Positions 10,988 to 21,722 of a stretch of 64,000 nt of DNA are shown here, one piece after another. The stretch comes from Gnetum montanum. Its lineage: Eukaryota; Streptophyta; Gnetopsida; Gnetales; Gnetaceae. Numbering within the stretch: position 1 is the stretch's first letter; each line of letters begins with the position of its first letter. The stretch lies in NCBI GenBank assembly GCA_015680685.1, contig MNCI01023453.1:357304-421303 (forward strand), read 5' to 3'. A program made the translations under genes and the position numbers. The notes below the pieces were generated by a model, which worked only from the letters and a program-made list of their open reading frames with translations, was not told the DNA's origin and did no database searches.

Positions 10988-12055
10988 ATGGAATACGCCA
11001 TGGCCGGCACCTCGGCCAGAAGCTACACCTTTTTTGTGGATCAGAGCCACTCCGTTTGTTATTCCTCTTCATTTTCATCGTCGCTGCGCTCAAGGCTTTT
11101 CTCTGTGTCCTGCGGCAATGGGCTCAAGAAGAAGCAACGTGCTCTCGAGGCTTTGATCAGTAGCGCGGGTGCTGGAGGACAGAGTTGGAGTGGTTTTGAA
11201 GAAGAAGAAGTTGAAATGCCTCGATGAACTTTCCAGAGATTTCTCTGCAGTTCTTTCGACATCATCCACTGGAGGGAGCTTTTCGGATGCTCCTATTTCC
11301 AACAGCATCAGAGCACAGATCCTCTCTGAAGCACTTGAGATGATTTCAAGACAGGTTGAATAGGCCAAGGCCGAACGCAAGAAAAGGAAACGTCAGAAGA
11401 AGGTAGAGAAAAAGGCACTCAAGGAGAGCAGGAAGATGATGATGAAAAGCGAGAATGCTGAAACCTCATTATCTCTGTCCTCCTTAGACGGAGATTGCCA
11501 AGTCGCAACCAGAACGTAGCTCCAGCAAATCAGTAGAAATCCTAGAAACCAGGACTGCAGCAATCGCTTTCTTTCTCAAGAATTTCAAAGCAATGTCGAT
11601 GAAGCCAAAAATCAAACGATGGCAACAACCTTGGCAACGGAAGAGACGATGAATCCTCCAAAGAACATAGAAACTGTTTCTTCAGTGGGCAGTGCCGACG
11701 CAGAGTTACAGCGGGACCTTGCAGAGGCAGCGTAGAAGTTGGAATCGGGAACAAAAGTAAGAAGCTCGATTCAAGTTTGCATGGGAGGCAAGTGTCAGAA
11801 ATCCAGGGGAGCGGAGCTTCTGAGTGAATTCTAGAACAGAATCTAGAGGTGTAGGGCTGAGGGCTTGGTCGAAGCCGTGGCGTGCAAGTGCATGGGAAAC
11901 TGCAGAAGCGCACCAACTGTGAGGAGTAAAATGATCAGGAACTTTGAACCCTGCATCTGGGCGTTGGATTCAAAGACATTGATCTGATTGTGTCTCGTCA
12001 TCTTCTCGGAAGTCCAGACCAGGTTGAGCTTCTGCCTCTGCTAGCATCAGCGTGA
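10988..12055 (+). pseudogene. DGAT3: DGAT3-like (soluble diacylglycerol acyltransferase, 2Fe-2S) fragment inside an LTR
   Basis: The frame starts at MEYAMAGTS (10988), followed by a Ser-rich stretch that could be a plastid-type N-terminus. A Lys/Glu-rich helix follows (about 11340-11440, KKRKRQKKVEKKALKES). The C-terminal thioredoxin-like ferredoxin part has VCMGGKC (11775-11795) and ACKCMGNC (11880-11903), then LGVGFKDIDLIVSRHL and a stop at 12053. These Cys motifs and their order match plant DGAT3, described as a soluble [2Fe-2S] protein that acylates diacylglycerol. The frame shifts near 11180-11200 and near 11950, and has internal stops at about 11361, 11517, 11733, 11832 and 11844, so it is dead. 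It reads through without an obvious intron, which hints at an mRNA source but is not proof. Confidence 0.82.
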
Positions 12056-12440
12056 GAGAGGTTGCACCATCCAGTTTGCCACGTGTACAGTATTTTGCAA
12101 TTCACAGTGATGCAAAGGGATTTGGTTTAAAATGAAATAGACATTTGGTTATTATCCCTTTTATTCCTATGGAAGTTGTAACTTCCTATGATAATTACAA
12201 CTATAATATTTATAATTAATTTTAATTTGGATTATCATGAAGACACGTGTTAGATGCAGCATTTTTATCTATTTTGTGGTTGCAACCACCCAAAAATGTT
12301 GTAACTTACCTAACTTGTTGGGCAAGTAACCTCCTAACTTGTTGGGCAAGTAATCTCCTAATTGGTTGACCAAGTTACTTGGGAGAGAATTTAGGAGAGA
12401 TATTTCTGAATATGTAACTTCCCTACCTACCTTTGAACCC

Positions 12441-12447
12441 TATAAAA
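12441..12447 (+). promoter_or_regulatory. LTR TATA box
   Basis: TATAAAAAGG lies in an aligned context (cctt-gaaccc-TATAAAA-ggcttc) that is conserved in the array LTRs, as plus-strand ttttata at 35637-35643 and 45251-45257. It should mark the U3/R border, so the DGAT3-like cargo lies in U3, upstream of the promoter. Confidence 0.65.
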
Positions 12448-13653
12448 AGGCTTCAGGGGTCAAGGAGGAGGAAGAATCATTATCACATTGGGTCTCACAC
12501 ATCACACTTGGGATCTTGGAAGATTTGTAAAGACGATTGCTTATAAGATGGCTTGCTAGAATAAAGATTTCAGCCTCTTTGTCATGGTCCTGTGAGTTAT
12601 GTTTTATTTTTGTTTTTTTAAAATTTTTTAGCTAGTGGTTTAGATAGTATCATCCTTGGCAAGTAATTTTGGGATTTTTAGATTGCTCTTACTGTTCTTG
12701 TTGCCCGATAGAAATTTCTATTAAAATTTTGCCATAGAAGCGCTTGTGTTTAAAAGCCTTAAGAGCATTTTAGTAGTAAATTTCGTTATTGTGCAACGTG
12801 TGGGAACTGCTATTGGGATTGTTGTAAGAGAGCCTCTGTTTGTAGTCACGCCGTTGAACAATTCAGTAGTCGAGAGGGTTCAGAAAATCTTTGGTATTTT
12901 GATGGGACCAGAATAGCTTCTTTTTATCTTTAAAGTGAATTCTCGTGGTATTTCAATCAGAAATTGTCAAGTCTTTTAAAGGTTCTGTTTGAATGCAATC
13001 GTTGACATCTATTATCTAGTCAAAATGGAGTCTCGTACGTGGTAGTTTACGCAGCAATTTTTGGTAGCATAATAGGATTGTCTTGAAGATATTGCTTGTT
13101 TGAGCCTTGGAAGTTTGAACAATTCGTAGATATTGAATTTGGGATAGCTTTATTGCGAAGTGTTTACTCATGTCATTTTACCTTGTTTAAATATTTGAGG
13201 TCTACACAAATCTGCTTTCTTTTCTTTTCTGCTTATTTCCATCAAATCTTGCTCTATTTCTAGTTTTCTTGTGGAACTATCTCTTTCTCTGGAGAAAATT
13301 AGGAGTAGATTGCGGAGTTGTGCTCAAATGTTTTTGCCAAATTTTATTTGTTACAAGTAGGTATTATAAGGGCCACGTAGACTAGACAGTTGAACAAAAT
13401 AGGAAATTTTCAACAACTCACATTACTTGGCAAAGTTGGATGAATCTCTTTAAAGTAAGTCATTTGTATTTTACACACAACGGAATCGTTACATTTCTCA
13501 CAACCACATGCCGCAATAGCACATACACATACTCACATTAACTACTGAGTTTATTTGGAGGTATCTGGGCCTTGGTGTTGCCAGAGACTAGCAAGCACCT
13601 AAATCCTGTTCGAGGACACTCATTGGCGGTCGCGTCCCAAACGGTCGCCAACA

Positions 13654-13658
13654 ATAAT
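13654..13658. repeat. target site duplication ATAAT (right)
   Basis: Exact match to 10868-10872, directly after the LTR end at 13653. The pair defines the solo LTR boundaries. Confidence 0.85.
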
Positions 13659-14472
13659 ATTGATAGAATAATAGATTCAAAACAAGATTATAAACTTGTT
13701 ACAAAAAACGTTTTAGGATGTAATATTTCAAAATATATATATTTAAAAAATTCTAAGTATAAAAACAAAGGATTATTGCATAGAAAAGAAACTCCAAATC
13801 AATAAAAAGAAAAGATTTAATGATTTTGGAGATGGCTTTTTAGATTTTCTTCTTTACAACCAATCCTAAAAAATCTTTCCTTTCGGGTAGAAATTAGACA
13901 CTCCATAAAAATATTACCATTAGGTGGCGGAGGAGGAGACCCTTGCCCTATCAATAGAATCAACATTATGAAAGGATATTATCTTTATATCTTGACCAAT
14001 AGTTGCAAATGAATTATTAGTAGTAAAAATATCTTGAACATCTTGTCTATTCTAAAGATTTAGCATGTAATCACCAATAGATAGACTTTCTCGATGTTTT
14101 TTTATTATGAAGAACCATTTGGAAATCATTTGAATTAACAATAGGTTTCTATAAAATCTTAGGAATAAATATCTATTTCCTCTTAGTCATTGAAGAATTC
14201 TCTGAGATTGATTTGATTGAACCCTTTCTCAAAGATACATTTTATTGAATAGTAGTAAAAGAAAATGGTGGGCTAACTATTGAAACATCAATAGAAGAAA
14301 TTCTTACAGTATCCATAGGATTTGTAGAAAAAACCTTAGTAGGTTCTAAAATATTTATAGAAGAAACCTTAGTAGTGCTTATGGTAGCTTGGTACTAACA
14401 TGCTTGCATAGCCTTTTTTTCACAACATATAAGGATATGAATCAAACATATGATCCTTTCCATAATAATAGT
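13659..14472. other. AT-rich spacer, no gene recognised
   Basis: Before insertion of the solo LTR this was joined to the sequence left of 10868. It contains stretches on the minus strand with moderate openness (14150-14420) but no motif I recognise. It ends at the Athila-like LTR at 14473. Confidence 0.4.
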
Positions 14473-15395
14473 TGATGAGTGGCGAGGTACCCCTACACTC
14501 AACCATACGAATACGAGTGTTACATGTGCAATCCGGTTGAACTCAACAAATGGACTAGTTGTGGCATCTAGATAGTTATCCTTAGGTCGTAGTTTGTTGT
14601 CTTCCCACTTGGACTAGTATTATCTTTATCACATATGGTTTATTCTAGAGTGAGGTGTATGATGTGGTTCTTAATCTAATGCTACTCTTGAAGGCAATGG
14701 AAGATAATATTAACTAAGCTCAGGGAGAAAGGGTAAGAGAATCTAAACTAGCCTAAGTGTGATGAGCATCCGTTCCTTGATTATATGTACACATCTTGGA
14801 CTTCGTGCATGACTACCACTAGGATTACCAAGCGTAGATCCTAGGTATGCTACTAGGTTACCAAGTAGTCACACTTAAATGCTAATAATCAAGTCCTACT
14901 CATTCCATGTTTTAACATGAGTTTAAGGGTGAGAGAGACTAATTTGGAAAGCAATAAATAATAAGTAAATAAATAAATAAAAAAAGTGAATGCTACAATG
15001 ATGAAGTAATCTCGATCTTTATTGCTGGTCATATGCGTGTCCAAGTATGTCACACTCGAATAAAGGATGTCGTACAATTACATTCACCATACTACGGGCA
15101 GACATTGGAAAATTATTCTATCTTTGGAAGGGAAAAACTACCATAGTCTAGCTACAATCTAAAATGGATGCCTAAAACTAGGAAATTCGCCTCTTATTTA
15201 TAGACATTGAGGCAGGCTATGATATCATAGCCATGATATTACATACAATAGATGCCCTAAACTGGAAAAGTCGCCTCTTATTTATAGACATTGAGGCAGG
15301 CCGAAATATCGTGTATGTGATATCACAGCCACTACAACAATAGGGCTATGATATCATGGCTGTGATATCACAGTTGGAAAATTCATGACTCATCG
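14473..15395 (-). repeat. 3' LTR of the gag-only Athila-like element
   Basis: 923 bp, matching 20445-21336. It carries an 84-bp tandem duplication (starts 15167 and 15251) that includes the minus-strand TATAAATA box (plus tatttata at 15195-15202 and again about 84 bp on). The other LTR has one copy, at 21157-21164. The terminal base at 15395 is g where the partner has a. Confidence 0.8.
15210..15378. repeat. cluster of GATATC palindromes in the LTR
   Basis: Repeated GATATC/GATATT cores sit in longer imperfect palindromes such as ctatgatatcatagc and gtgatatcac. The partner LTR has a similar cluster at 21178-21317. They lie just upstream of the TATAAATA box on the minus strand, so they could be U3 protein-binding or hairpin elements. 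That role is inference. Confidence 0.6.
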
Positions 15396-18300
15396 TACCC
15401 CCATGAATGAATGAAAATTCGTCCTTGAGTTAAAGTAAGAACAAGCACCATTGATTAGACAATGAATGGGTATGGGATTATTGACTAACTAGAATGGATT
15501 CATGCTGTAGTGTGGAGTCAGAAAAAAATTGAGACACAACACAAAGAAAATCCTATAATTACAAAATTGGATAGAACTCATGTAGTTCCTGGTGGCGGTG
15601 GCTCCTCCATGGATGTCTTTCCCTTTTCTTGTGCTCCAGGTCTTGGGATTTGATGGCGTTGAAGTATGGCCTAGACTTTCTCCTCTTGTAAGGCCTTGAG
15701 TACCTTGGCATGCGCATACATTTGCGCTTGTGCCATAGAGGCATCCCAGTCAGCCTTCTTTTTTTTCTTCCACCACCCTTTTATTCTTTGTCAACAGTTT
15801 ATTAAGTTGCTCAGTTATGAGAGTGTCCAGTTGGCTCTGAGAAACCTTTACCCCTATGTTCAGAAGGTTTAATATTTTCAAAATGGCCTGAATAGAGAAA
15901 TCAATAGTCACACCACAAATGTTAACTGTGGTACCTTCTTCTTTGTTGTGCCAAAATTGGTATGTTTCCCCTAAGTACCAGGCACCTCTTTTAGAGAGGG
16001 AAGCCATTGATTGTATAGCAGCAGGGTCTTCTTGGTGGATACTAAATGATTTTTCCTCCTGCTTTGCATGTTGTTCATTAGGAACTTATCGTTCACCTCT
16101 CCTAGGTCATTTGATCACACCTTGAGCAAGACCTTCCTATTGTCTGCATTTCGGGACCATCTGCAATCACATGGGACCAATCGTTAGTAAGGTTGTTACC
16201 AAAGTTAGGTTATATCCTACTGCTTGACTTAATAGATTTACTTTATTTTTGTGTGATGTTAATTATTAGAAGAACGTGTCCCCAAAAGATTATAGTGTTG
16301 AGTCCTCTTTGCTTAGGTGGTTTTCAAATTTAATTTTCTAGTATAGCTAAGGGGATGAAATTCTTTTTGACACATTTTATTCTTAATTTTAGAACTAATT
16401 ACCCTTAAATATGTCCTTTGTTTGATGATGAATTTCAAAAAATTTATGCACTATTCAGCATGTGCCCCTCCCCCATGACTAAGATGAACACTCGAGGTTT
16501 AGGTAGGTTCAAACGGAATGAAAATCGGAGTACTAGCGAGGGAGTTATGGATCTGAAAGCAAGGGACATGCAATTGCGAGTCGTAGAGAGGAAATGAAAA
16601 ATTTCCCCTACGTGAACAATTGCAAATTATGTTGATTAGAACAGGGGGGTCACATATATATATTTTCATTAAAGTTAGGGAACTTATAGAATGTACCAGA
16701 TTTTTAATATTTCTTTGAAATTAAACAATGTAAACTAAGGACATATGGACAATTGTTAAAGGGTTCCAGGGTAATTCAACTAGTTCTGAAGGCATGAAAA
16801 TTATGATGGTGTGGAATTTATCAATAAGGACCTTGGATGGTAGAGAAAAATACTATGTGATGGTAATAAGGGAAAGAAAATTGTTAGCAATATGCTAAGG
16901 GTAAGAAATGATGTGTGTGAGCTATGTCATAAGCGAAGATTACAAAAGATTACACAAATGGATCCTCCCCAAAGAAGGTTCCAACCTATAATTCCCTTGT
17001 GTAACCATACTTAAAGTGTCCATGGGTACTAGAAGGGTTAGATGTAATCCATAGTAATTCCACAAAACATGCACATGTAAATATCACTAAAATAAGGTGA
17101 GAATTCTATGCTATACGGGACATGAGCTACAATTACACAAATAGTGAGATGAGATGAACTATAGAAAGGGATCGTAGAGATTGGGACATGAGGTAACTAA
17201 CCTAGGGCATAATGAATCTTGCATGTAAAGCATGATTAAGGTGTCATCAACCTGTCATTCCAAGATCAAGACGAAGTCTATCCTTCTAATTAGTGACATC
17301 ACATTGTTTCATCCCATGATGAATAACTATTAGAGTACCATAACAACAAGGCATATGATCACTTGGCATTTCATCCAAGGGAGGAGTGATTTTTGTTTTG
17401 ATGCACTTTTCTTTTTGTTTTTCTTTTTCTCCTTCTTTTTGGAATGCTGAATCCAGAGAAGCCGCCAACCTTCAAGCATGAATGCATGTCTTTCCAGTGG
17501 GAACCCCTAAAACAACATTGGATTTTTTCGTGCCCGTTTAATTACTCTTACTCCCATTTTTTATTAGATCTACAAGGATCTTAGTACAACCATGTTGCAT
17601 GATAACTCCCATAGATGTCACCAAAGAGAATCCGCAAGTCCCCTTGATGTCACATCCTAATCATTCCCTCTTTGTCCATCCTTCTTCATTCTGGGTACAA
17701 TGAACACAAAATTAATTTTAAGGTTTTAAAAAATGTCAAGAATATCACTGTACCCTCGAATAGAACCTCTTATTTGTAGAGTGGATGAGTGGGTGTAATA
17801 GGCTCACTATTCCAAATAATTGATCGCTCGAGACTCGATAACATAGATTACACCTCAAGAAACAATGCACATGAGTGTTTTATTCATAGACAAGATTACT
17901 TAGAAAAATGTAAAAAGACAAAAATACGAAAAGATAAAAAGATAAAACAAAAAGTTGAAAAATTGAAAAACTAAAAAAATAAAAAGTTGTAAAATCAAAC
18001 AAAATAAAAAATGGTTATTAATCCTGCTTATTAGAATGAGGGATATCCCTCATAGCTAAATGATTGAGGATGACAAGGATTAATAATTGATGATGGGGAT
18101 CCTTGCATTTTGAAAGTATTCTAGCTTGGTCATATTTAGCCCATCGGGTTTCACACACTTGATTATAATGAGCATAATGGGGCAATTTGTACGATGTATT
18201 TCCCTAATAATAAGTTGACCCACTATAATGTTTGTGACCGGAAGATGGTATGCAAGGATTGGATTGTCGCTCTCCACAGTTTTGTTCATTGGGCCGTATT

Positions 18301-18760
18301 GTTGTTGGAGTGTGCATTGGTGGCCCTGATGGAGTTACATGAGGCGTTGGGTTCAAAGGTAAGGGTGCACCACTGTGTGGGACTTATGCTAAGTTGGAGG
18401 ATGCAGTGGCCTCAGAATTATATTGTCTCTTCTTACGGTCATGTTTAAAGAAGGGACGCTTTGAATGTTGAGGAGGCTTTTCACTGCTATTGGTAGTAGG
18501 AGCACAAGTAATGTTCATGGGTTGTTGCAGTGGTGCAGATACCTTAGGAATAGTTGGTGGTGATGTAGAAGGAGGGAAAGGATAAGAATGTTGAAAATGA
18601 GGAGAAGTGTAGGATACACAAGGTGGTGGCTCTGTTGAAGGAATGTGGTGGTATTATTGAGGAGAATGGTACTGTGGTGAGACAAAGTGCATTGGCTTAG
18701 TTGGAGAAACAAGATGTTGAACAAGATAAGCATTTGGATTCAGATGATATGAAGGATGTC
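15396..18760 (-). other. 3' non-coding internal region of the gag-only element
   Basis: It begins at 15396 with plus-strand taccccc, the polypurine tract GGGGGTA on the minus strand. Only short frames follow. The longest, 85 codons at 16007-15750, starts MASLSKRGAWYLGETYQF and resembles nothing I know. Parts around 16950-17700 resemble the 3' region of the related element near 54100-54850. The minus strand at 18500-18760 reads as Pro/His/Ser-rich text that may be the degraded gag C-terminus. There is no RT or integrase motif. Confidence 0.6.
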
Positions 18761-18761
18761 T

Positions 18762-19064
18762 CTAGTCTAGTGGTGGTCTTCTCCACAACTGGGATTGTTG
18801 CCACTGTGATCGAACAAAGTACCTCTGTACAAACTCTGGATGTAACATGTTTTCCCAATGCTCATATAAATGTGACAAGATTGGGCATTGGCCCTTGGGG
18901 TGATTGTACAGGCATATGTTGCATTCATATGTATGATTGGCAGTTGGGCTCTTATTTTTCTTATCCCTTCTTTCCAATTGTCTAATGTTTTGTCCTGCTT
19001 CTTGGGTTGTCAAAACTTTATCTCCAATAACGTTGATAAATTCTCCATACTTTTGATACGTCCA
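18762..19064 (-). pseudogene. gag C-terminal extension with zinc knuckle
   Basis: Same frame as the gag above, separated from it by a single TAA at 19064-19062. It contains CNICLYNHPKGQC at about 18935-18895, a knuckle of form C-x2-C-x3-H-x4-C, one residue shorter than the standard C-x2-C-x4-H-x4-C. The same spacing occurs in the plus-strand relative near 51210-51245 (CEICQYDHPKGCC), so it is a family trait rather than a local error. It probably belonged to one gag protein before the stop arose. Confidence 0.65.
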
Positions 19065-20300
19065 TTATAACATCTTATTGATCTTTGCCTCAACTTCTTC
19101 TAATATTTGTTGTGTTGGCAAAGATGATGTTTCCACCTTGAGATTGGTTGATTTCTTCTTTTTATGATCATGGACCTTTGTTAAGTTGATATTTTGGTCC
19201 TGTTGATGTTTTTCAACACTCTCCCATCTAGCCAATTCTCCCTCTTCTCTTGCTACCCGCTTAATGACCTCTTGAACTTGGTGGGTTCGTAGTTCATATA
19301 ATTGAACTTGGGTGTACATTCCTAAGGTCTCTCTTATTTCATTACGTAGCCCATCAATGATATGATACATTAGCCTTTCCTTAGAAAACCCATGTCCCAG
19401 ATAGTTGTTCAACAGTGCATAATATCTTTCTAAGGCCATGTCCAAGGGTTCCTTCTTTGCTTGTTTCCATACTTGGATTTGTTTCCTCAAGGATGACACT
19501 CTTGCATAGGTTTGATATTTTTCGTTAAATACTTCTACCATTGTTGACCAACGTCGTATTGAATTTTTTTTTAACGATCTATACCATACTTTTTCTTGGC
19601 CAATGAGTTTCATGGGAAAGAGCTTAAGTTTTTTCCATCCATTATCAATGTTATTCCATGTGCAGGCATCGTAGAAGGCCTGTAAATGTTGACACAGATC
19701 TAAGTCATAGCCTCCTAAAAAATTAGGAAAGTTGTTTAAATTGAGCCTAGGTAGATGGATCTCTTTACAATGCCTATGTGAGATTTGAATAACCTCTTGT
19801 ATTGGTGTTAGGCTCTTAGTGGCCAGTACGGGTTCATCATCACTAACTAGGTTGTGAGTTTGCAAGTTGGGATGATGTTTCCTTTGTTTATGTTGGCGTT
19901 CTTGATTTTCTTTGTGAGCTCCATTTTTAGTTCTACGCCAATCCCTTGAAAGATAGTCATCCATTTCACAATCTGATGTTGAAGGAGTAGAGAAAGAGAA
20001 GGAACTGTAAAACTTATTATGACTTTTGTAAGTCTTCCAGTCATCCCCAAGTAAGTTCTTGTTAGTTATTGAGAAGGTCCTAGGCCTTTCAGGCCTCCTT
20101 GTTCTATGGGATGTCTCATCCTTAGTAGAAGTGTCATAGTTAGATGACGAGAGTCTTTGAGTATCGTTGGGGTGTTCATAAACATAGGGGACTCCTGCAT
20201 AAGGTTGAGTACTCCAATCTTCATTGTCATCTAATTCGTTGGTTATCCAATGAACTTCCTCACTAAGTGTGGCATTATTGTAATCCTGTAAGAAAGACAT
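19065..20300 (-). CDS. gag: Athila-like Gag (open frame)
   Basis: 411 codons from MSFLQDYNNATLSEE to KINKML, uninterrupted. Residues about 60-160 are charged and Ser/Arg-rich. Residues about 190-340 form the retrotransposon gag core: FPNFLGGYDLDLCQHLQAFY, then LKLFPMKLIGQEKVWYRSL, then a W-containing block VFNEKYQTYARV and LDMALERYYALLNNY. The C-terminus is Lys/Glu-rich and may form a coiled coil. In intact elements Gag forms the particle and packages RNA. The 5' LTR and PBS lie 140 bp upstream. The open frame in an element lacking pol suggests either youth or retained gag function. Confidence 0.85.
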   Translation of the reverse strand: MSFLQDYNNATLSEEVHWITNELDDNEDWSTQPYAGVPYVYEHPNDTQRLSSSNYDTSTKDETSHRTRRPERPRTFSITNKNLLGDDWKTYKSHNKFYSSFSFSTPSTSDCEMDDYLSRDWRRTKNGAHKENQERQHKQRKHHPNLQTHNLVSDDEPVLATKSLTPIQEVIQISHRHCKEIHLPRLNLNNFPNFLGGYDLDLCQHLQAFYDACTWNNIDNGWKKLKLFPMKLIGQEKVWYRSLKKNSIRRWSTMVEVFNEKYQTYARVSSLRKQIQVWKQAKKEPLDMALERYYALLNNYLGHGFSKERLMYHIIDGLRNEIRETLGMYTQVQLYELRTHQVQEVIKRVAREEGELARWESVEKHQQDQNINLTKVHDHKKKKSTNLKVETSSLPTQQILEEVEAKINKML

Positions 20301-20423
20301 CGTTGTAAAGTTGTGTGTGAATTTGTATGTGACTTTTTATAATTATTTCTTCTTCCTAAGAGATATATTGTTAATTCTTATACAATGACCTTGTATGATA
20401 TAACTAATCTAGATAACTAGCAC

Positions 20424-20443
20424 TGTCCCTAGCAACGGTGCCT
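20424..20443 (-). promoter_or_regulatory. primer binding site next to the 5' LTR
   Basis: Right after the LTR end (20445) the minus strand reads TAGGCACCGTTGCTAGGGAC, a degenerate version of the TGGCGCCGTTGCCGGGGA site found in many Athila, Tat and related plant gypsy elements. This fixes the orientation as minus and 20445-21336 as the 5' LTR. Confidence 0.7.
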
Positions 20444-20444
20444 A

Positions 20445-21336
20445 TGATGAGTGACGAGGTACCCCTACACTCAACCATACGAATACGAGTGTTACACGTA
20501 CGATCTAGTCGAACTCCACAAATGAACTAGTTGTGACACCTAGATAGTTAGCCTTAGGTCGTAGTTCACTGTCTTCCCTCCTGGAATACTATTATCTTTG
20601 TCATGTATGGTTTAGTCCAGAGTGAGGTGTATGATGTGGTTCCTAATCTAATGCTACTCCTGAAGGCAATGAAAGAAAATATTAACTAAGCTAAGGGAGA
20701 AAGGGTAAGAGAATCTAAACTAGCCTAAGTGCAATGAGAATCTGTTCCTTGATTATCTGTACACATCTTGGACTTCACCACTAGGATTACCAAGTGCAGA
20801 TCCTAGGTACGCTACTAGGTTACCAAGTAGTCACACCTAAATGCTCATAATCAAGTCGTACTCATTCCGCGTTTTAACATGAGTTTAAGGGTGAGAGAGA
20901 CTAATTATGAAAGTAATAAATAATAATTAAATAAATAAATAAACAAAGTGAATGCTACAATGATGAAGTAATATTGACCTTTATTGCCAGCCATGTGCGT
21001 GTCCAAGTACGTCACACTCAAATAAAGGATGCCATACAATTACATTCACCATACTGCGGGCAGACACTAGAAAATTATACTATCTCTGGAAGGAAAAAAC
21101 TACCAGAGTCTAGCTACAATCTAAAATGGATGCCTAAAATTGGGAAAGTTGCCTCTTATTTATAGACATTGAGGCAGGCCGTGATATCGTGTATGCGATA
21201 TTGCAATAGGCTGTGATATTACGTACGTGATATCATAGCCGCCGCGATATCACAGCCACTGCAACAACAGGGCTATGATATCACGATTGTGATATCATGA
21301 TTACGATATCATAGCCAGCAAATTCATGACTCATCA
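20445..21336 (-). repeat. 5' LTR of the gag-only Athila-like element
   Basis: 892 bp, TGATGAGT...ACTCATCA, similar to 14473-15395 throughout with scattered substitutions. A minus-strand TATAAATA box corresponds to plus tatttata at 21157-21164, preceded by a GATATC palindrome cluster. Confidence 0.8.
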
Positions 21337-21722
21337 TACCCCCACAACTAAATGAAAACTCGTCCTCAAGTTAAAGTGAGAACAAGCACCATTGATTACA
21401 CAATGGATGGGTATGGGATTATTAATTGACTACAATGGATTCATGCCGCAGTGTGGAGTCAGCACAAAATTGAGACACAACACAAAGAATATCCTATGAT
21501 TACAAAATTGGATGGAACTCATGTAGTTCCTAGTGGCGGTGGCTCCTCCATGGGTGTCTTTCCCTTTTCTTGGGCTCTAGGTCCTAGGATTTGATGACGT
21601 TGAAGTATGGCTTGGAGTTTCTCCTCTTGTAAGGCCTTGAGTGCCTTGGTGTGCACGTAAGTTTGCGCTTGTGCCATAGAGGCATCCTATTCAGCCTTCT
21701 CTTTTTTCTTCCGCCACCCTTT
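21337..21722 (-). mobile_element. 3' internal end of a second copy, sharing the LTR
   Basis: This segment matches 15396-15772, the polypurine tract and adjoining 3' region of the element, and stops at ccaccctttta in both. It lies upstream of the 5' LTR, where genomic flank is expected. The LTR at 20445-21336 therefore serves two element bodies, as in a tandem array, and the second body is truncated at about 21722. Confidence 0.7.

Larger units (their letters stand above)
10873..13653 (+). mobile_element. solo LTR (gypsy family of the 24-47 kb array) with DGAT3-like insert
   Basis: A 2781-bp LTR, TGTTGGC...GCCAACA, flanked by ATAAT. Its first ~32 bp match the 5' tip of the three LTRs at 24-47 kb with about two differences, then similarity stops. 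It resumes near 12243-12260 and continues to 13653 with high similarity, covering the TATA region and all downstream R/U5 sequence. The segment in between, about 10905-12150, carries a DGAT3-like pseudogene where the other LTRs carry an LRR receptor-kinase fragment. No internal region or second LTR is present, so this is a solo LTR left by LTR-LTR recombination. Orientation is plus, opposite to the array. Confidence 0.85.
14473..21336 (-). mobile_element. Athila-like Ty3/gypsy element without pol (TR-GAG-like)
   Basis: Two LTRs of 892 bp (20445-21336, 5') and 923 bp (14473-15395, 3') start TGATGAGT and end ACTCATCA/G on the minus strand. A PBS resembling TGGCGCCGTTGC-type sites follows the 5' LTR, and a G-rich polypurine tract precedes the 3' LTR. 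The internal region encodes gag (20300-19065, with a knuckle extension to 18762). From 18500 down to 15405 I find no protease, RT, RNase H or integrase. The 3' non-coding part resembles that of the related element at 53581-55200. The copy would depend on another element's enzymes. The side upstream of the 5' LTR is not flanking DNA but the 3' end of another copy (21337-21722). Confidence 0.8.

Noticed and set aside
11059-11916. Minus-strand frames over the DGAT3-like region
   Set aside because: Antisense shadows of the Ser/Lys/Glu-rich DGAT3-like sequence, with no domain of their own.
13659-14472. Possible integrated virus-like sequence in AT-rich DNA
   Set aside because: The partly open minus-strand text shows no motif I can name; not enough to support a call.
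15559-16007. Two short minus-strand frames near the 3' LTR as a possible accessory gene
   Set aside because: Only 61 and 85 codons. The first is half repeated outside the other LTR as part of the 3' UTR. No recognised domain.
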